From: Leptolyngbya sp. SIO4C5
GTDB lineage: Bacteria > Cyanobacteriota > Cyanobacteriia > Phormidesmidales > Phormidesmidaceae
Assembly: GCA_010671965.1 (NCBI GenBank)
Contig: JAAHIC010000243.1
Span: forward strand, 1-6,811
Direction: 5' to 3'
Length of the DNA: 6,811 bases
The notes under the pieces are model-generated. The model did no database searches and was not told the DNA's origin. It saw only the letters and a program-made list of their open reading frames with translations. The translations under genes were made by a program, and so were the position numbers. This document shows positions 1-5,408 of the stretch, piece by piece (position 1 is the stretch's first letter; each line of letters begins with the position of its first letter).

Positions 1-113
1 AGTTCAGCCTGGGTGGCGCTCTCTAGGGCGAGGCGAAACTGATTGGGCGAAGCCCCTTCAAGCTCCAGGGCTTCGAGGAAGATGCGGGCGATGGGCAAGT
101 CGAGGTTTTGCTT
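1..113 (-). pseudogene. Inverted internal fragment of the exbB-like gene
   Basis: Read on the minus strand, this stretch encodes LKQNLDLPIARIFLEALE, then LEGASPNQFRLALESATQAEL. This is the cytoplasmic segment that precedes the second membrane helix in MotA/TolQ/ExbB proton channels of cyanobacterial type. Its last residues (LALESATQAEL) are the same ones encoded on the + strand at 116-145, where the rest of the gene (PLLKRFNTVFQ onward) continues. The reverse complement of 1-115 followed by 145-493 would therefore restore one continuous ExbB reading frame. As it stands the fragment is back-to-front and cannot contribute to the protein. It is either an assembly or amplification artefact or a real local inversion-duplication. 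The ExbB identity rests on family resemblance read by eye. Confidence 0.8.
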
Positions 114-144
114 CAGCCCTAGAGAGCGCCACCCAGGCTGAACT
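1..144. repeat. 29-bp perfect inverted repeat with 86-bp spacer (fold-back)
   Basis: Bases 1-29 are the exact reverse complement of bases 116-144, with an 86-bp spacer (30-115). Matching stops sharply on the inner side (30 against 115). On the outer side it runs to the window edge, so the true repeat may be longer. Both the right arm and the reversed left portion are exbB coding sequence, so the repeat is a duplicated, inverted piece of that gene and not a mobile-element end. No recombinase, IS end or target duplication is visible. Confidence 0.95.
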
Positions 145-493
145 GCCGCTGCTGAAGCGCTTCAACACGGTGTTTCAGAGCATCATTGCCGTATCGCCGC
201 TGCTGGGACTGCTGGGCACAATCTTGGGTCTAATTCGCTCGTTTGCGGCGATTCAAATTGGTGAAATCGGGGCGAATGCGGAGTTAGTGACCGGCGGGAT
301 TAGTGAGGCGCTAGTCTCTACGGCCGCAGGCTTGGTGGTAGCAATCTTCACGCTGCTGTTCGCCAATCTGTTTCGCGGTCTGTATCGGCGGCAGGTGGCG
401 CTGCTGCAGGAGTACGGCAGTCAGCTGGAAATTCTCTATGAGTGGCATCACGCCGCGCTGAAACAGGGAAATGCAGCCTATGCGCGGCATTAA
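116..493 (+). CDS. ExbB/TolQ/MotA-family proton channel, C-terminal part (5' end disrupted)
   Basis: This encodes the C-terminal 125 residues of an ExbB-type inner-membrane proton channel. ExbB normally works with ExbD and TonB to energise outer-membrane uptake of siderophores or B12. The family signature is clear: SPLLGLLGTILGLIRSF in the second membrane helix, then VTGGISEALVSTAAGLVVAI in the third, then an amphipathic tail ending LEILYEWHH. Full-length relatives have roughly 200-230 residues, so the N-terminal helix and much of the cytoplasmic domain are missing here. A GTG at 170 could be called as a start, but it lies inside the conserved domain. The same frame stays open to the window edge, yet upstream of 116 it reads inverted DNA with no ExbB resemblance. 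The gene ends 44 bp before the first FecCD permease, and no exbD follows. The family call is firm; the exact role (iron or other TonB-dependent uptake) is inferred from the neighbours. Confidence 0.85.
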   Translation, partial: ALESATQAELPLLKRFNTVFQSIIAVSPLLGLLGTILGLIRSFAAIQIGEIGANAELVTGGISEALVSTAAGLVVAIFTLLFANLFRGLYRRQVALLQEYGSQLEILYEWHHAALKQGNAAYARH

Positions 494-537
494 CTAAATG
501 CCCAAGCGCTTGACCGGCTGTAGACGCAATTTAGATC

Positions 538-1545
538 ATGGCTTCTAGACTTCTGCCGATTTCTTCTCCCCGCCTATGGCTGGGCCTGGTTGCCGGTTTG
601 GGCCTGCTGCTGATCTGTCTGCTCCTCAATCTGTTTTTGGGAGCGGCAAATATAGCCCCGGAGACGGTCTGGCAGGCCGTTTTTCAATTTGATGGCTCGA
701 CCGAGCAGCTCATTATTCGCACGGTGCGCTTGCCCAGAGCGATTTTGGCCGTAGTCACCGGAGCAGCGCTGGCGGTTGCCGGAGCCATTACCCAGGGACT
801 CACCCGCAATCCCCTAGCGGCTCCCGATATTTTGGGAATTAACGTAGGCGCGGCGCTGGCGATGGTGTTGTCTATCTTTCTAGGCAGCGGCAGCGACAGC
901 CGCGTCTGGTTTGCGTTTACCGGAGCCGCCATCACCGCTATTGGGGTCTACTGGCTCGGTTCTATGGGCCGTAGTGGTCTGACGCCGCTGAAGTTAGTGA
1001 TTGCTGGGGCCGCCCTGACTTATCTCCTCAGCTCCCTCACCACTGGCATTTTGATTCTCAGTCAGCGCACGCTAGAGGATATTCGCTTTTGGCTGGCCGG
1101 TTCTCTGGCCGGGCAGGACTTAGGCAGTTTGCTGCCGGTCTTGCCCTACGTCATTGCGGGACTTGTCGGCTCCCTGACGCTGGGCCGACAGTTGACGCTG
1201 CTGGCACTGGGCGAAGATGTTGCCCAAGGGTTGGGATTGCAGACGGCTTGGATCAAGGTAGCCGCCGCGATTGTCGTGGTCTTACTGGCAGGCAGTGCAG
1301 TGGCGCTGGCCGGGCCGATTGGCTTTGTCGGTTTGGTCATTCCCCATGTGGTTCGATTTGGCGTCGGGGTAGACTACCGCTGGATTTTGCCCTATTCCAT
1401 GCTGGCGGGCGGCATTTTGCTTTCTGTGGCCGATATGGCAGCCCGTCTGATCATTCGCCCCCAGGAACTGCCGGTCGGCATCATGACGGCGTTAATTGGC
1501 GCACCGTTTTTTATGTATTTGGCCCGATCACGAATTAAGCGCTAA
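538..1545 (+). CDS. FecCD/BtuC-family ABC transporter permease (first of two)
   Basis: Inner-membrane permease subunit of an importer for Fe(III)-siderophore, heme or vitamin B12. Its 335 aa is the usual family length, and the hydrophobic profile fits a multi-helix FecCD/BtuC fold. Family landmarks in order are RLPR at 64-67, GLTRNPLAAPDILGINVGA at 87-105, the ALGEDVAQGLG stretch at 223-233, the ATPase-coupling segment GPIGFVGLVIPHVVR at 259-273, and PQELPVGIMTALIGAPFF at 308-325. The ATG at 538 leaves an N-terminal segment of normal length before the first helix; no strong Shine-Dalgarno is visible, as is common in cyanobacteria. It lies 44 bp after exbB and 68 bp before a paralogous permease, so the two probably form a heterodimer bound to the ATPase encoded at 4520-5335. 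A siderophore substrate is inferred from the exbB and ferritin-like neighbours; B12 or heme remain possible. Confidence 0.93.
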   Translation: MASRLLPISSPRLWLGLVAGLGLLLICLLLNLFLGAANIAPETVWQAVFQFDGSTEQLIIRTVRLPRAILAVVTGAALAVAGAITQGLTRNPLAAPDILGINVGAALAMVLSIFLGSGSDSRVWFAFTGAAITAIGVYWLGSMGRSGLTPLKLVIAGAALTYLLSSLTTGILILSQRTLEDIRFWLAGSLAGQDLGSLLPVLPYVIAGLVGSLTLGRQLTLLALGEDVAQGLGLQTAWIKVAAAIVVVLLAGSAVALAGPIGFVGLVIPHVVRFGVGVDYRWILPYSMLAGGILLSVADMAARLIIRPQELPVGIMTALIGAPFFMYLARSRIKR

Positions 1546-1570
1546 AGCCTTTATCGTTTTGCGTTCCCAG

Positions 1571-1590
1571 TTTTGAATCCAAATTCAAAA
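1571..1590 (+). repeat. Short AT-rich inverted repeat between the permease genes
   Basis: TTTTGAAT at 1571-1578 and ATTCAAAA at 1583-1590 form a perfect 8-bp inverted repeat with a CCAA loop. It lies in the 68-bp spacer between the two permease genes. AT-rich stretches of this TTTTGAAT/ATTCAAAA type are common in cyanobacterial spacers. The following run, CCCAAATTTTTT, is only a weak terminator tail, and the genes look co-transcribed, so no function is assigned. Confidence 0.45.
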
Positions 1591-1613
1591 TCCCAAATTT
1601 TTTATCCACGCCC

Positions 1614-2657
1614 ATGTTCCCCGCCAAGCCCTGGATCTCTGTCCGACCGCGAAAGCTATCGCTATCGTTTCGGGTCGATCGCCGTGTGCCGCTGATTCTG
1701 GCCGTGCTGAGCGGAGTGGCGCTGCTGTCTCTCGGGCTCAATGTTAGCCAGGGAGAATATCCGGTGCCGCCGCTAGAGGTGATTAAGACAATTCTGGGAC
1801 TGCCTACGAATTCTGACTATGCCTTTGTGGTGAACACGCTGCGGCTGCCGCGATCGCTGGTGGCTTTACTGGTAGGCATGGGGTTGGCTGTCGCCGGTAC
1901 GATTCTGCAAGGACTGACGCGCAATCCGCTGGCGGCTCCAGAAATTATTGGCATCAATTCTGGGGCGAGTTTGGTGGCGGTCGCCTTTATCGTTCTGTTT
2001 CCTAACTTGCCCGTGGCGTGGCTGCCTGTGGCAGCTTTTTTGGGAGGACTAGGAGCGGCGATCGCCATTTATCTCCTGGCCTGGAACCAGGGCAGCTCTC
2101 CGGTTCGTCTCATCTTGGTCGGAGTGGGCTTGACTTCCCTCACTGGGGCGTTCACCAGCCTCATGGTTACGTTTGGCAATATCTACGATGTCAGTCAGGC
2201 GCTGGTGTGGCTTGCGGGCAGCGTCTATGGTCGCAGTTGGGAACACCTCTGGCCTTTAGTCCCTTGGCTGGTTGTTTTTATGCCCTTATCGCTGGTACTG
2301 GCGCGAGATCTAGACACTCTGACCCTGGGTGACAATCTGGCTCAGGGACTGGGTAGCCGGGTAGAGTGGACTCGCAGCCTGCTCTTGATCTGCACGGTGG
2401 CGCTGGCGGGAGCCTCCGTTGCCACCGCCGGTACGGTTGGCTTTGTCGGCCTGATGGCTCCTCACTTGTCACGGCAGTTAGTGGGGCCGTCTCATGCCGG
2501 ATTACTTCCCGTTGCGGCACTGACGGGAGCCTGCATTGTGGAGCTAGCTGACTTGGTGGGTCGCCTGCTGTTTGCCCCGATTGAGCTGCCCTGCGGCGTG
2601 ATCACGGCTATCATTGGCGCACCGTACTTTCTTTGGCTGCTGTATCGCAACAGCTAG
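1614..2657 (+). CDS. FecCD/BtuC-family ABC transporter permease (second of two)
   Basis: Second permease of the same importer, 347 aa, clearly paralogous to the gene at 538-1545. Shared landmarks are LRLPRSLVALLVGMG around 76-90, GLTRNPLAAPEIIGINSGA at 100-118, LGDNLAQGLG at 238-247, the coupling segment GTVGFVGLMAPHLSRQLVG at 273-291, and LPCGVITAIIGAPYF at 325-339. The ATG at 1614 gives a basic N-terminus (RPRK, VDRR) ahead of the first helix, consistent with a cytoplasmic start. The tandem arrangement matches FecC/FecD-type pairs, in which two non-identical permeases make up the transmembrane pathway. The gene is followed by a 509-bp gap. The partner ATPase is not adjacent but lies 1.86 kb downstream, beyond the Mn transporter and ferritin-like genes, which is unusual for these operons. 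No substrate-binding protein is encoded in the window. Confidence 0.93.
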   Translation: MFPAKPWISVRPRKLSLSFRVDRRVPLILAVLSGVALLSLGLNVSQGEYPVPPLEVIKTILGLPTNSDYAFVVNTLRLPRSLVALLVGMGLAVAGTILQGLTRNPLAAPEIIGINSGASLVAVAFIVLFPNLPVAWLPVAAFLGGLGAAIAIYLLAWNQGSSPVRLILVGVGLTSLTGAFTSLMVTFGNIYDVSQALVWLAGSVYGRSWEHLWPLVPWLVVFMPLSLVLARDLDTLTLGDNLAQGLGSRVEWTRSLLLICTVALAGASVATAGTVGFVGLMAPHLSRQLVGPSHAGLLPVAALTGACIVELADLVGRLLFAPIELPCGVITAIIGAPYFLWLLYRNS

Positions 2658-2927
2658 CGCGGAATAAATAGGGTAACTGTGCTTCCAAACTTCTGGCACG
2701 ACTTGGGCCGTCCTCGAATCCCTTACCGACACCCCCCAATTCCCAACCGATTGGTCAGCCAAGCATGACTATTAATCTCTACAACAGTCTCAAACGCCAG
2801 GAATCCGAATCATGAGTCGAGAGCGTTATTCCTCAAGACGACATTCTTGACTTAGGGCGATCGCTTTATGGTTGATTTGGGTTCTGCCTCTCAATTCGCG
2901 CATGGAGATTAGGAAAACGGCCGAATT
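2658..2927. other. Intergenic stretch without a recognised gene
   Basis: This first part of the 509-bp gap after the permeases holds no convincing ORF, RNA gene or terminator. The only recognised element is a HIP1 octamer at 2857-2864. Short open frames exist but resemble nothing known. It may carry the 3' end of the permease transcript and upstream promoter sequence for the riboswitch-controlled gene. Confidence 0.5.
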
Positions 2928-2960
2928 TTGGTCAAGTTTTGCCGAAAATACTGTGATATT
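2928..2960 (+). promoter_or_regulatory. Possible promoter for the Mn-riboswitch transcript
   Basis: An AT-rich stretch directly upstream of the aptamer contains a TTGGTC at 2928-2933 as a possible -35. Weak -10 candidates are TACTGT at 2949-2954 and GATATT at 2955-2960. Spacing is imperfect for each pairing (15 and 21 bp). A promoter is needed near here for the leader to act as a riboswitch, so position supports it more than sequence does. Confidence 0.3.
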
Positions 2961-2970
2961 CTGAAGCGAG

Positions 2971-3084
2971 TTGGAGGGGAGTAGCTGCGGGACATCGATC
3001 CCAATGCCTAAATCAACATACTGGTGATAAACCTGGTTTAGGCAGCAAGCATTAAGTCTTAATCGTTTGTGAGCGAGACCTTCA
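2971..3084 (+). promoter_or_regulatory. yybP-ykoY family manganese riboswitch (aptamer)
   Basis: The hallmark GGGGAGTAGC of the yybP-ykoY Mn2+ riboswitch is at 2976-2985, and CGAGACC, matching the conserved 3' side, is at 3074-3080. TCAACATAC at 3013-3021 matches the second conserved metal-binding loop. Helices can be drawn by hand. P1 pairs 2972-2977 (TGGAGG) with 3079-3084 (CCTTCA). A short arm pairs GGGA 2989-2992 with TCCC 2999-3002. A perfect 7-bp arm pairs GCCTAAA 3006-3012 with TTTAGGC 3037-3043. A last arm pairs 3045-3055 with 3059-3070 around a 3-nt loop with one bulge. The family is known to bind Mn2+ and to switch on Mn export genes, and the gene 83 bp downstream is a TMEM165/GDT1 Mn transporter. 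Sequence motif, fold and context agree. Confidence 0.9.
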
Positions 3085-3144
3085 CTGAGTCCACAGTTGA
3101 GTGGGCTTGGTGAAGTCTGCTCAAAGGCTCGTCATGCCCACTTA
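3080..3144 (+). promoter_or_regulatory. Putative expression platform of the Mn riboswitch
   Basis: A 15-bp hairpin pairs 3080-3094 with 3101-3115 (three G-U pairs, loop AGTTGA). Its 5' arm reuses the 3' strand of aptamer P1 (3079-3084), so P1 and the hairpin cannot coexist. A competing 9-bp helix pairs 3098-3106 with 3136-3144, freeing or consuming the same bases close to the start codon at 3167. The hairpin is followed by TCTGCTC and not by a T run, so it is not a textbook intrinsic terminator. Inferred logic: Mn2+ stabilises P1, blocks the hairpin and permits expression. Translation control or Rho-linked control is as plausible as intrinsic termination. Confidence 0.6.
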
Positions 3145-3166
3145 GCCATTTACTTTTGGCAAACGC

Positions 3167-3790
3167 ATGAGCCTACTAACTGGATTTACCGCTGGATTAC
3201 TGCTAATTACCCTATCTGAGCTAGGGGATAAAACTTTTTTCATTGGAGCGCTATTAGCGATACGCTATCCTCGCCGCTGGGTTTTTGCTGGCGTGACGAC
3301 GGCTTTGTTTATGATGACGGTGCTGTCGGTGCTGATGGGCCAGATAGTTGCCCTCATTCCCGCTCACTATGTAAAGTGGGCCGCCGTTGTCTTATTTATC
3401 AGCTTCGGGGTCAAGCTGCTGTATGAGGCCGCCGTGATGGAGGCTGGTGGCTTAGAGGATGAACAGGCCGCTGCCTGTGCGGCCATCCAGCAGCAAGCAC
3501 CTATCTCTAAACGGTTTGGACTGGCCCAAGCCATTTTGCTCAAAGCCTTTACCCTTACCTTCGTGGCCGAATGGGGCGATCGCACTCAGTTTGCCACCAT
3601 CACCTTAGCCGCGGCTCATCACCCGGTAGGGGTTGCCTTGGGGGCGACTCTGGGCCATGCTATCTGTGCCGCGATTGCCGTGGTGTGCGGCAAGCTGATG
3701 GCGGGGCGGCTCTCAGAGCGCTGGCTGACCGGCATTGGCGGCACGCTGTTTCTGCTATTTGGTTTTGTCGCGGTTTCAGAAGCTCTGTAG
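3167..3790 (+). CDS. mnx: TMEM165/GDT1 (UPF0016) family manganese transporter, Mnx-like
   Basis: A 207-aa multi-helix membrane protein of the UPF0016/TMEM165/GDT1 family. Both family metal-binding motifs of the E-x-G-D-[KR]-[TS] type are present: ELGDKT at 18-23 in the first helix and EWGDRT at 135-140 in the second repeat. An acidic and glutamine-rich cytoplasmic linker (about 92-115) separates the two antiparallel halves. The cyanobacterial member Mnx moves Mn2+ out of the cytoplasm, and plant homologues are PAM71 and CMT1; Ca2+ or H+ exchange is also reported in the family. The ATG at 3167 places the first motif in the first helix, as in relatives. No Shine-Dalgarno is evident. The Mn riboswitch leader independently supports Mn efflux as the role. 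The gene is separated from its neighbours by 509 and 218 bp, so it is probably its own transcription unit inserted in the iron cluster. The symbol is given by homology, not by proof of orthology. Confidence 0.9.
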   Translation: MSLLTGFTAGLLLITLSELGDKTFFIGALLAIRYPRRWVFAGVTTALFMMTVLSVLMGQIVALIPAHYVKWAAVVLFISFGVKLLYEAAVMEAGGLEDEQAAACAAIQQQAPISKRFGLAQAILLKAFTLTFVAEWGDRTQFATITLAAAHHPVGVALGATLGHAICAAIAVVCGKLMAGRLSERWLTGIGGTLFLLFGFVAVSEAL

Positions 3791-3890
3791 TGGGTTACTT
3801 TGGCTACAGGTGACTGCTAAGGATTTGAGACTCAAGCGAATGTTGGCCTGTTTTTCCCAAGCGTTTAACCCATCAAGCAATTCGCGCCCT

Positions 3891-3940
3891 GCCTGAGACG
3901 GTCATGGTTCTGACCGTTATCTTTTAAGATGATTTCAGGC
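3891..3940 (+). promoter_or_regulatory. Compact three-helix element between mnx and the ferritin-like gene
   Basis: Three nested pairings fit within 50 bp. An outer helix pairs GCCTGA 3891-3896 with TCAGGC 3935-3940. Inside it is a 7-bp hairpin, ACGGTCA 3898-3904 with TGACCGT 3911-3917 and loop TGGTTC. A second small hairpin pairs ATCTT 3919-3923 with AAGAT 3926-3930. The first hairpin followed by TATCTTTT could serve as a terminator for the upstream gene. Alternatively the whole may be a structured leader for the gene starting at 4009, or the inverted repeat may be a protein operator. No known RNA family was recognised. Confidence 0.45.
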
Positions 3941-4008
3941 GTCTATTGATAAAGACTCCCAACAGCAACATCGGCAAAGCAAAGTCTACAGGTTGACCGA
4001 ACAAGTTC

Positions 4009-4443
4009 ATGCAAGATCTCAATACTCAAAGCACAATCGAGCTTCTCAATCAGATTATGGAGTTTGAGCTAGCGGGTGTGGTGCGCTATACCCACTACTC
4101 CTTGATGGTGACTGGCCCTAACCGCATTCCCATCGTTGATTTCTTTAAAGCTCAGGCTAGCGAGTCTCTGCTTCATGCTCAGGAAGCCGGAGAAATCATT
4201 ACCGGCCTGGAAGGACACCCCAGCCAGCGAATTGCTCTAATTGAGGAGACCAACCGGCACGCTGTCACCGACCTGCTGCAGGAGAGCCTCAACCACGAGC
4301 AAAAAGCTCTGAGCATGTATAAGCAGCTTTTAGGTGTGGTCGAAGATGCCAGCATCTATTTAGAAGAATATGTCCGTACCAAAATTGGTCAGGAAGAGAT
4401 GCACAACCTAGAGATCAAGAAAATGCTGCGGGACTACAGTTAA
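4009..4443 (+). CDS. Bacterioferritin-like ferritin-family protein
   Basis: A 144-aa all-helical protein matching the four-helix ferritin core, slightly shorter than typical bacterioferritin (about 155-160 aa). Aligned by eye to E. coli Bfr, the di-iron ligands E18, Y25, H54, E94, E127 and H130 correspond to E20, Y27, H56, E97, E119 and H122. The bridging Glu51 position is Ser53, with a Glu one residue earlier (E52, giving ESLLH and not ExxH). The heme-ligand Met52 position is Leu54, so heme binding in the standard way is not expected. LEGHPSQ at 67-73 is typical of the family. The likely role is cytosolic iron oxidation and storage or detoxification. It lies 76 bp upstream of the importer ATPase and may be co-transcribed with it. 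It could instead be a ferritin-like protein without ferroxidase activity or a partner subunit in a mixed Bfr shell, as two-subunit Bfr systems exist in cyanobacteria. Confidence 0.8.
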   Translation: MQDLNTQSTIELLNQIMEFELAGVVRYTHYSLMVTGPNRIPIVDFFKAQASESLLHAQEAGEIITGLEGHPSQRIALIEETNRHAVTDLLQESLNHEQKALSMYKQLLGVVEDASIYLEEYVRTKIGQEEMHNLEIKKMLRDYS

Positions 4444-4519
4444 AGACCAGCGTGTCTCGCCCCACTCGCTGATTCCATCCTGCCCGTGCTGCTCTCAGAC
4501 TCGCTTCCACTCACCTACC

Positions 4520-5335
4520 ATGATGCTTGATACCGCCACTCAAATTGCCCTCACCACTCGCAGGCTCACTCTGGCCTATGACAGCAAAGTCATCATTCAG
4601 GAGCTAGATTTGGCAATTCCCCAAGGTCAGATTACGACGCTGGTGGGGCCAAATGGCTGTGGCAAGTCTACTTTGCTCAGGGGTATGGCCCGCCTACTAA
4701 AACCCAAAGGGGGGACAGTCTACTTAGAAGGGGAGGCGATCGCCCACCTGCCGACGAAAGAATTGGCGAAGCGGCTTGGTATTTTGCCTCAAAGCCCTGC
4801 TGCCCCAGAAGGATTGACGGTACGGGAACTGGTAGCCCAGGGTCGTTATCCGCACCAAAACTGGCTCCAGCAGTGGTCGAAGGAAGACGAGCTGAAAGTA
4901 GAAGAAGCAATCGCTACCACTCACCTGCACGAGTTTGCCAACCGTCCCCTCGATACCCTCTCTGGCGGTCAGCGGCAGCGAGCCTGGATCGCCATGACCC
5001 TGGCCCAAGATACCGAAATTTTGCTGCTCGATGAGCCCACAACCTATCTAGACCTGGCCCATCAGATTGAAGTGCTAGATCTGCTCTACCATCTCAATCG
5101 CTCCGCAGGCCGCACCATCATCATGGTGCTGCACGACTTAAACATGGCCTGCCGCTACAGCCACCATCTGATTGCGCTGCGAGACGGACAGATTAAGGCT
5201 CAGGGACTGCCCGCCGAGGTTGTGACGGCGGAGATGGTGCAGCAGGTGTTTGCGTTGCAGAGCCGCATCATTCTTGATCCAGTCTCGCAGACGCCGCTGT
5301 GTCTGCCGATAAGTCAAACGATTGCAAACAGATAG
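4520..5335 (+). CDS. FecE/BtuD-type ABC importer ATP-binding protein
   Basis: A 271-aa cytoplasmic ATPase that drives a FecCD-type importer. All nucleotide-binding motifs are intact: Walker [10 protein letters not shown] at 43-51, Q-loop Q91, signature LSGGQ at 147-151, Walker B ILLLDEP at 167-173, D-loop around YLDLA at 176-180, and switch histidine H205 in VLHDLN. The GRYPHQ stretch at 108-113 is typical of the siderophore/heme/B12 ATPase group. Two ATGs are adjacent (4520 and 4523); the first is used and the choice changes one residue. The final 20 or so residues (TPLCLPISQ) are the usual short tail of this group. Its natural partners are the permeases at 538-2657, although mnx and the ferritin-like gene intervene. 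The alternative is that it serves another FecCD pair elsewhere. No substrate-binding protein is seen here. Confidence 0.92.
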   Translation: MMLDTATQIALTTRRLTLAYDSKVIIQELDLAIPQGQITTLVGPNGCGKSTLLRGMARLLKPKGGTVYLEGEAIAHLPTKELAKRLGILPQSPAAPEGLTVRELVAQGRYPHQNWLQQWSKEDELKVEEAIATTHLHEFANRPLDTLSGGQRQRAWIAMTLAQDTEILLLDEPTTYLDLAHQIEVLDLLYHLNRSAGRTIIMVLHDLNMACRYSHHLIALRDGQIKAQGLPAEVVTAEMVQQVFALQSRIILDPVSQTPLCLPISQTIANR

Positions 5336-5405
5336 CTCTCAGGTCGAGCCCTCTGTCAACAACAGACGAAGCAGTTTAGGACAGACTAGATACTAGCGTG
5401 AGAGC
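5335..5405 (+). promoter_or_regulatory. Nested inverted repeats in the ATPase-MFS spacer
   Basis: GCTCTCA at 5335-5341 and TGAGAGC at 5399-5405 are a perfect 7-bp inverted repeat that brackets the whole spacer, from the ATPase stop to just before the MFS start at 5409. Inside it, TCTGT 5352-5356 and ACAGA 5362-5366 form a small hairpin. TAGATACT at 5387-5394 is -10-like. This could be a short structured leader or chance pairing. The evidence is weak. Confidence 0.25.
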
Positions 5406-5408
5406 AAA

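Noticed and set aside
503..512. 10-bp palindrome CAAGCGCTTG between exbB and the first permease, considered as an operator
   Set aside because: It does not resemble a Fur box (AT-rich GATAATGATAATCATTATC type) and single short palindromes are common.
684..2762. Long antisense and alternate-frame ORFs overlapping the two permease genes
   Set aside because: They lie within strongly supported FecCD genes, are rich in Ala/Pro/Ser/Arg as expected of shadow frames, and show no domain.
2670..2770. Open frames after the second permease, checked for a substrate-binding protein remnant
   Set aside because: None of the three translated frames resembles a FecB-type protein or any other family I know.
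2812..2850. Mini-ORF of 12 codons (MSRERYSSRRHS) in the gap before the riboswitch
   Set aside because: Too short, no supporting context, and no recognisable similarity; short frames like this occur by chance.
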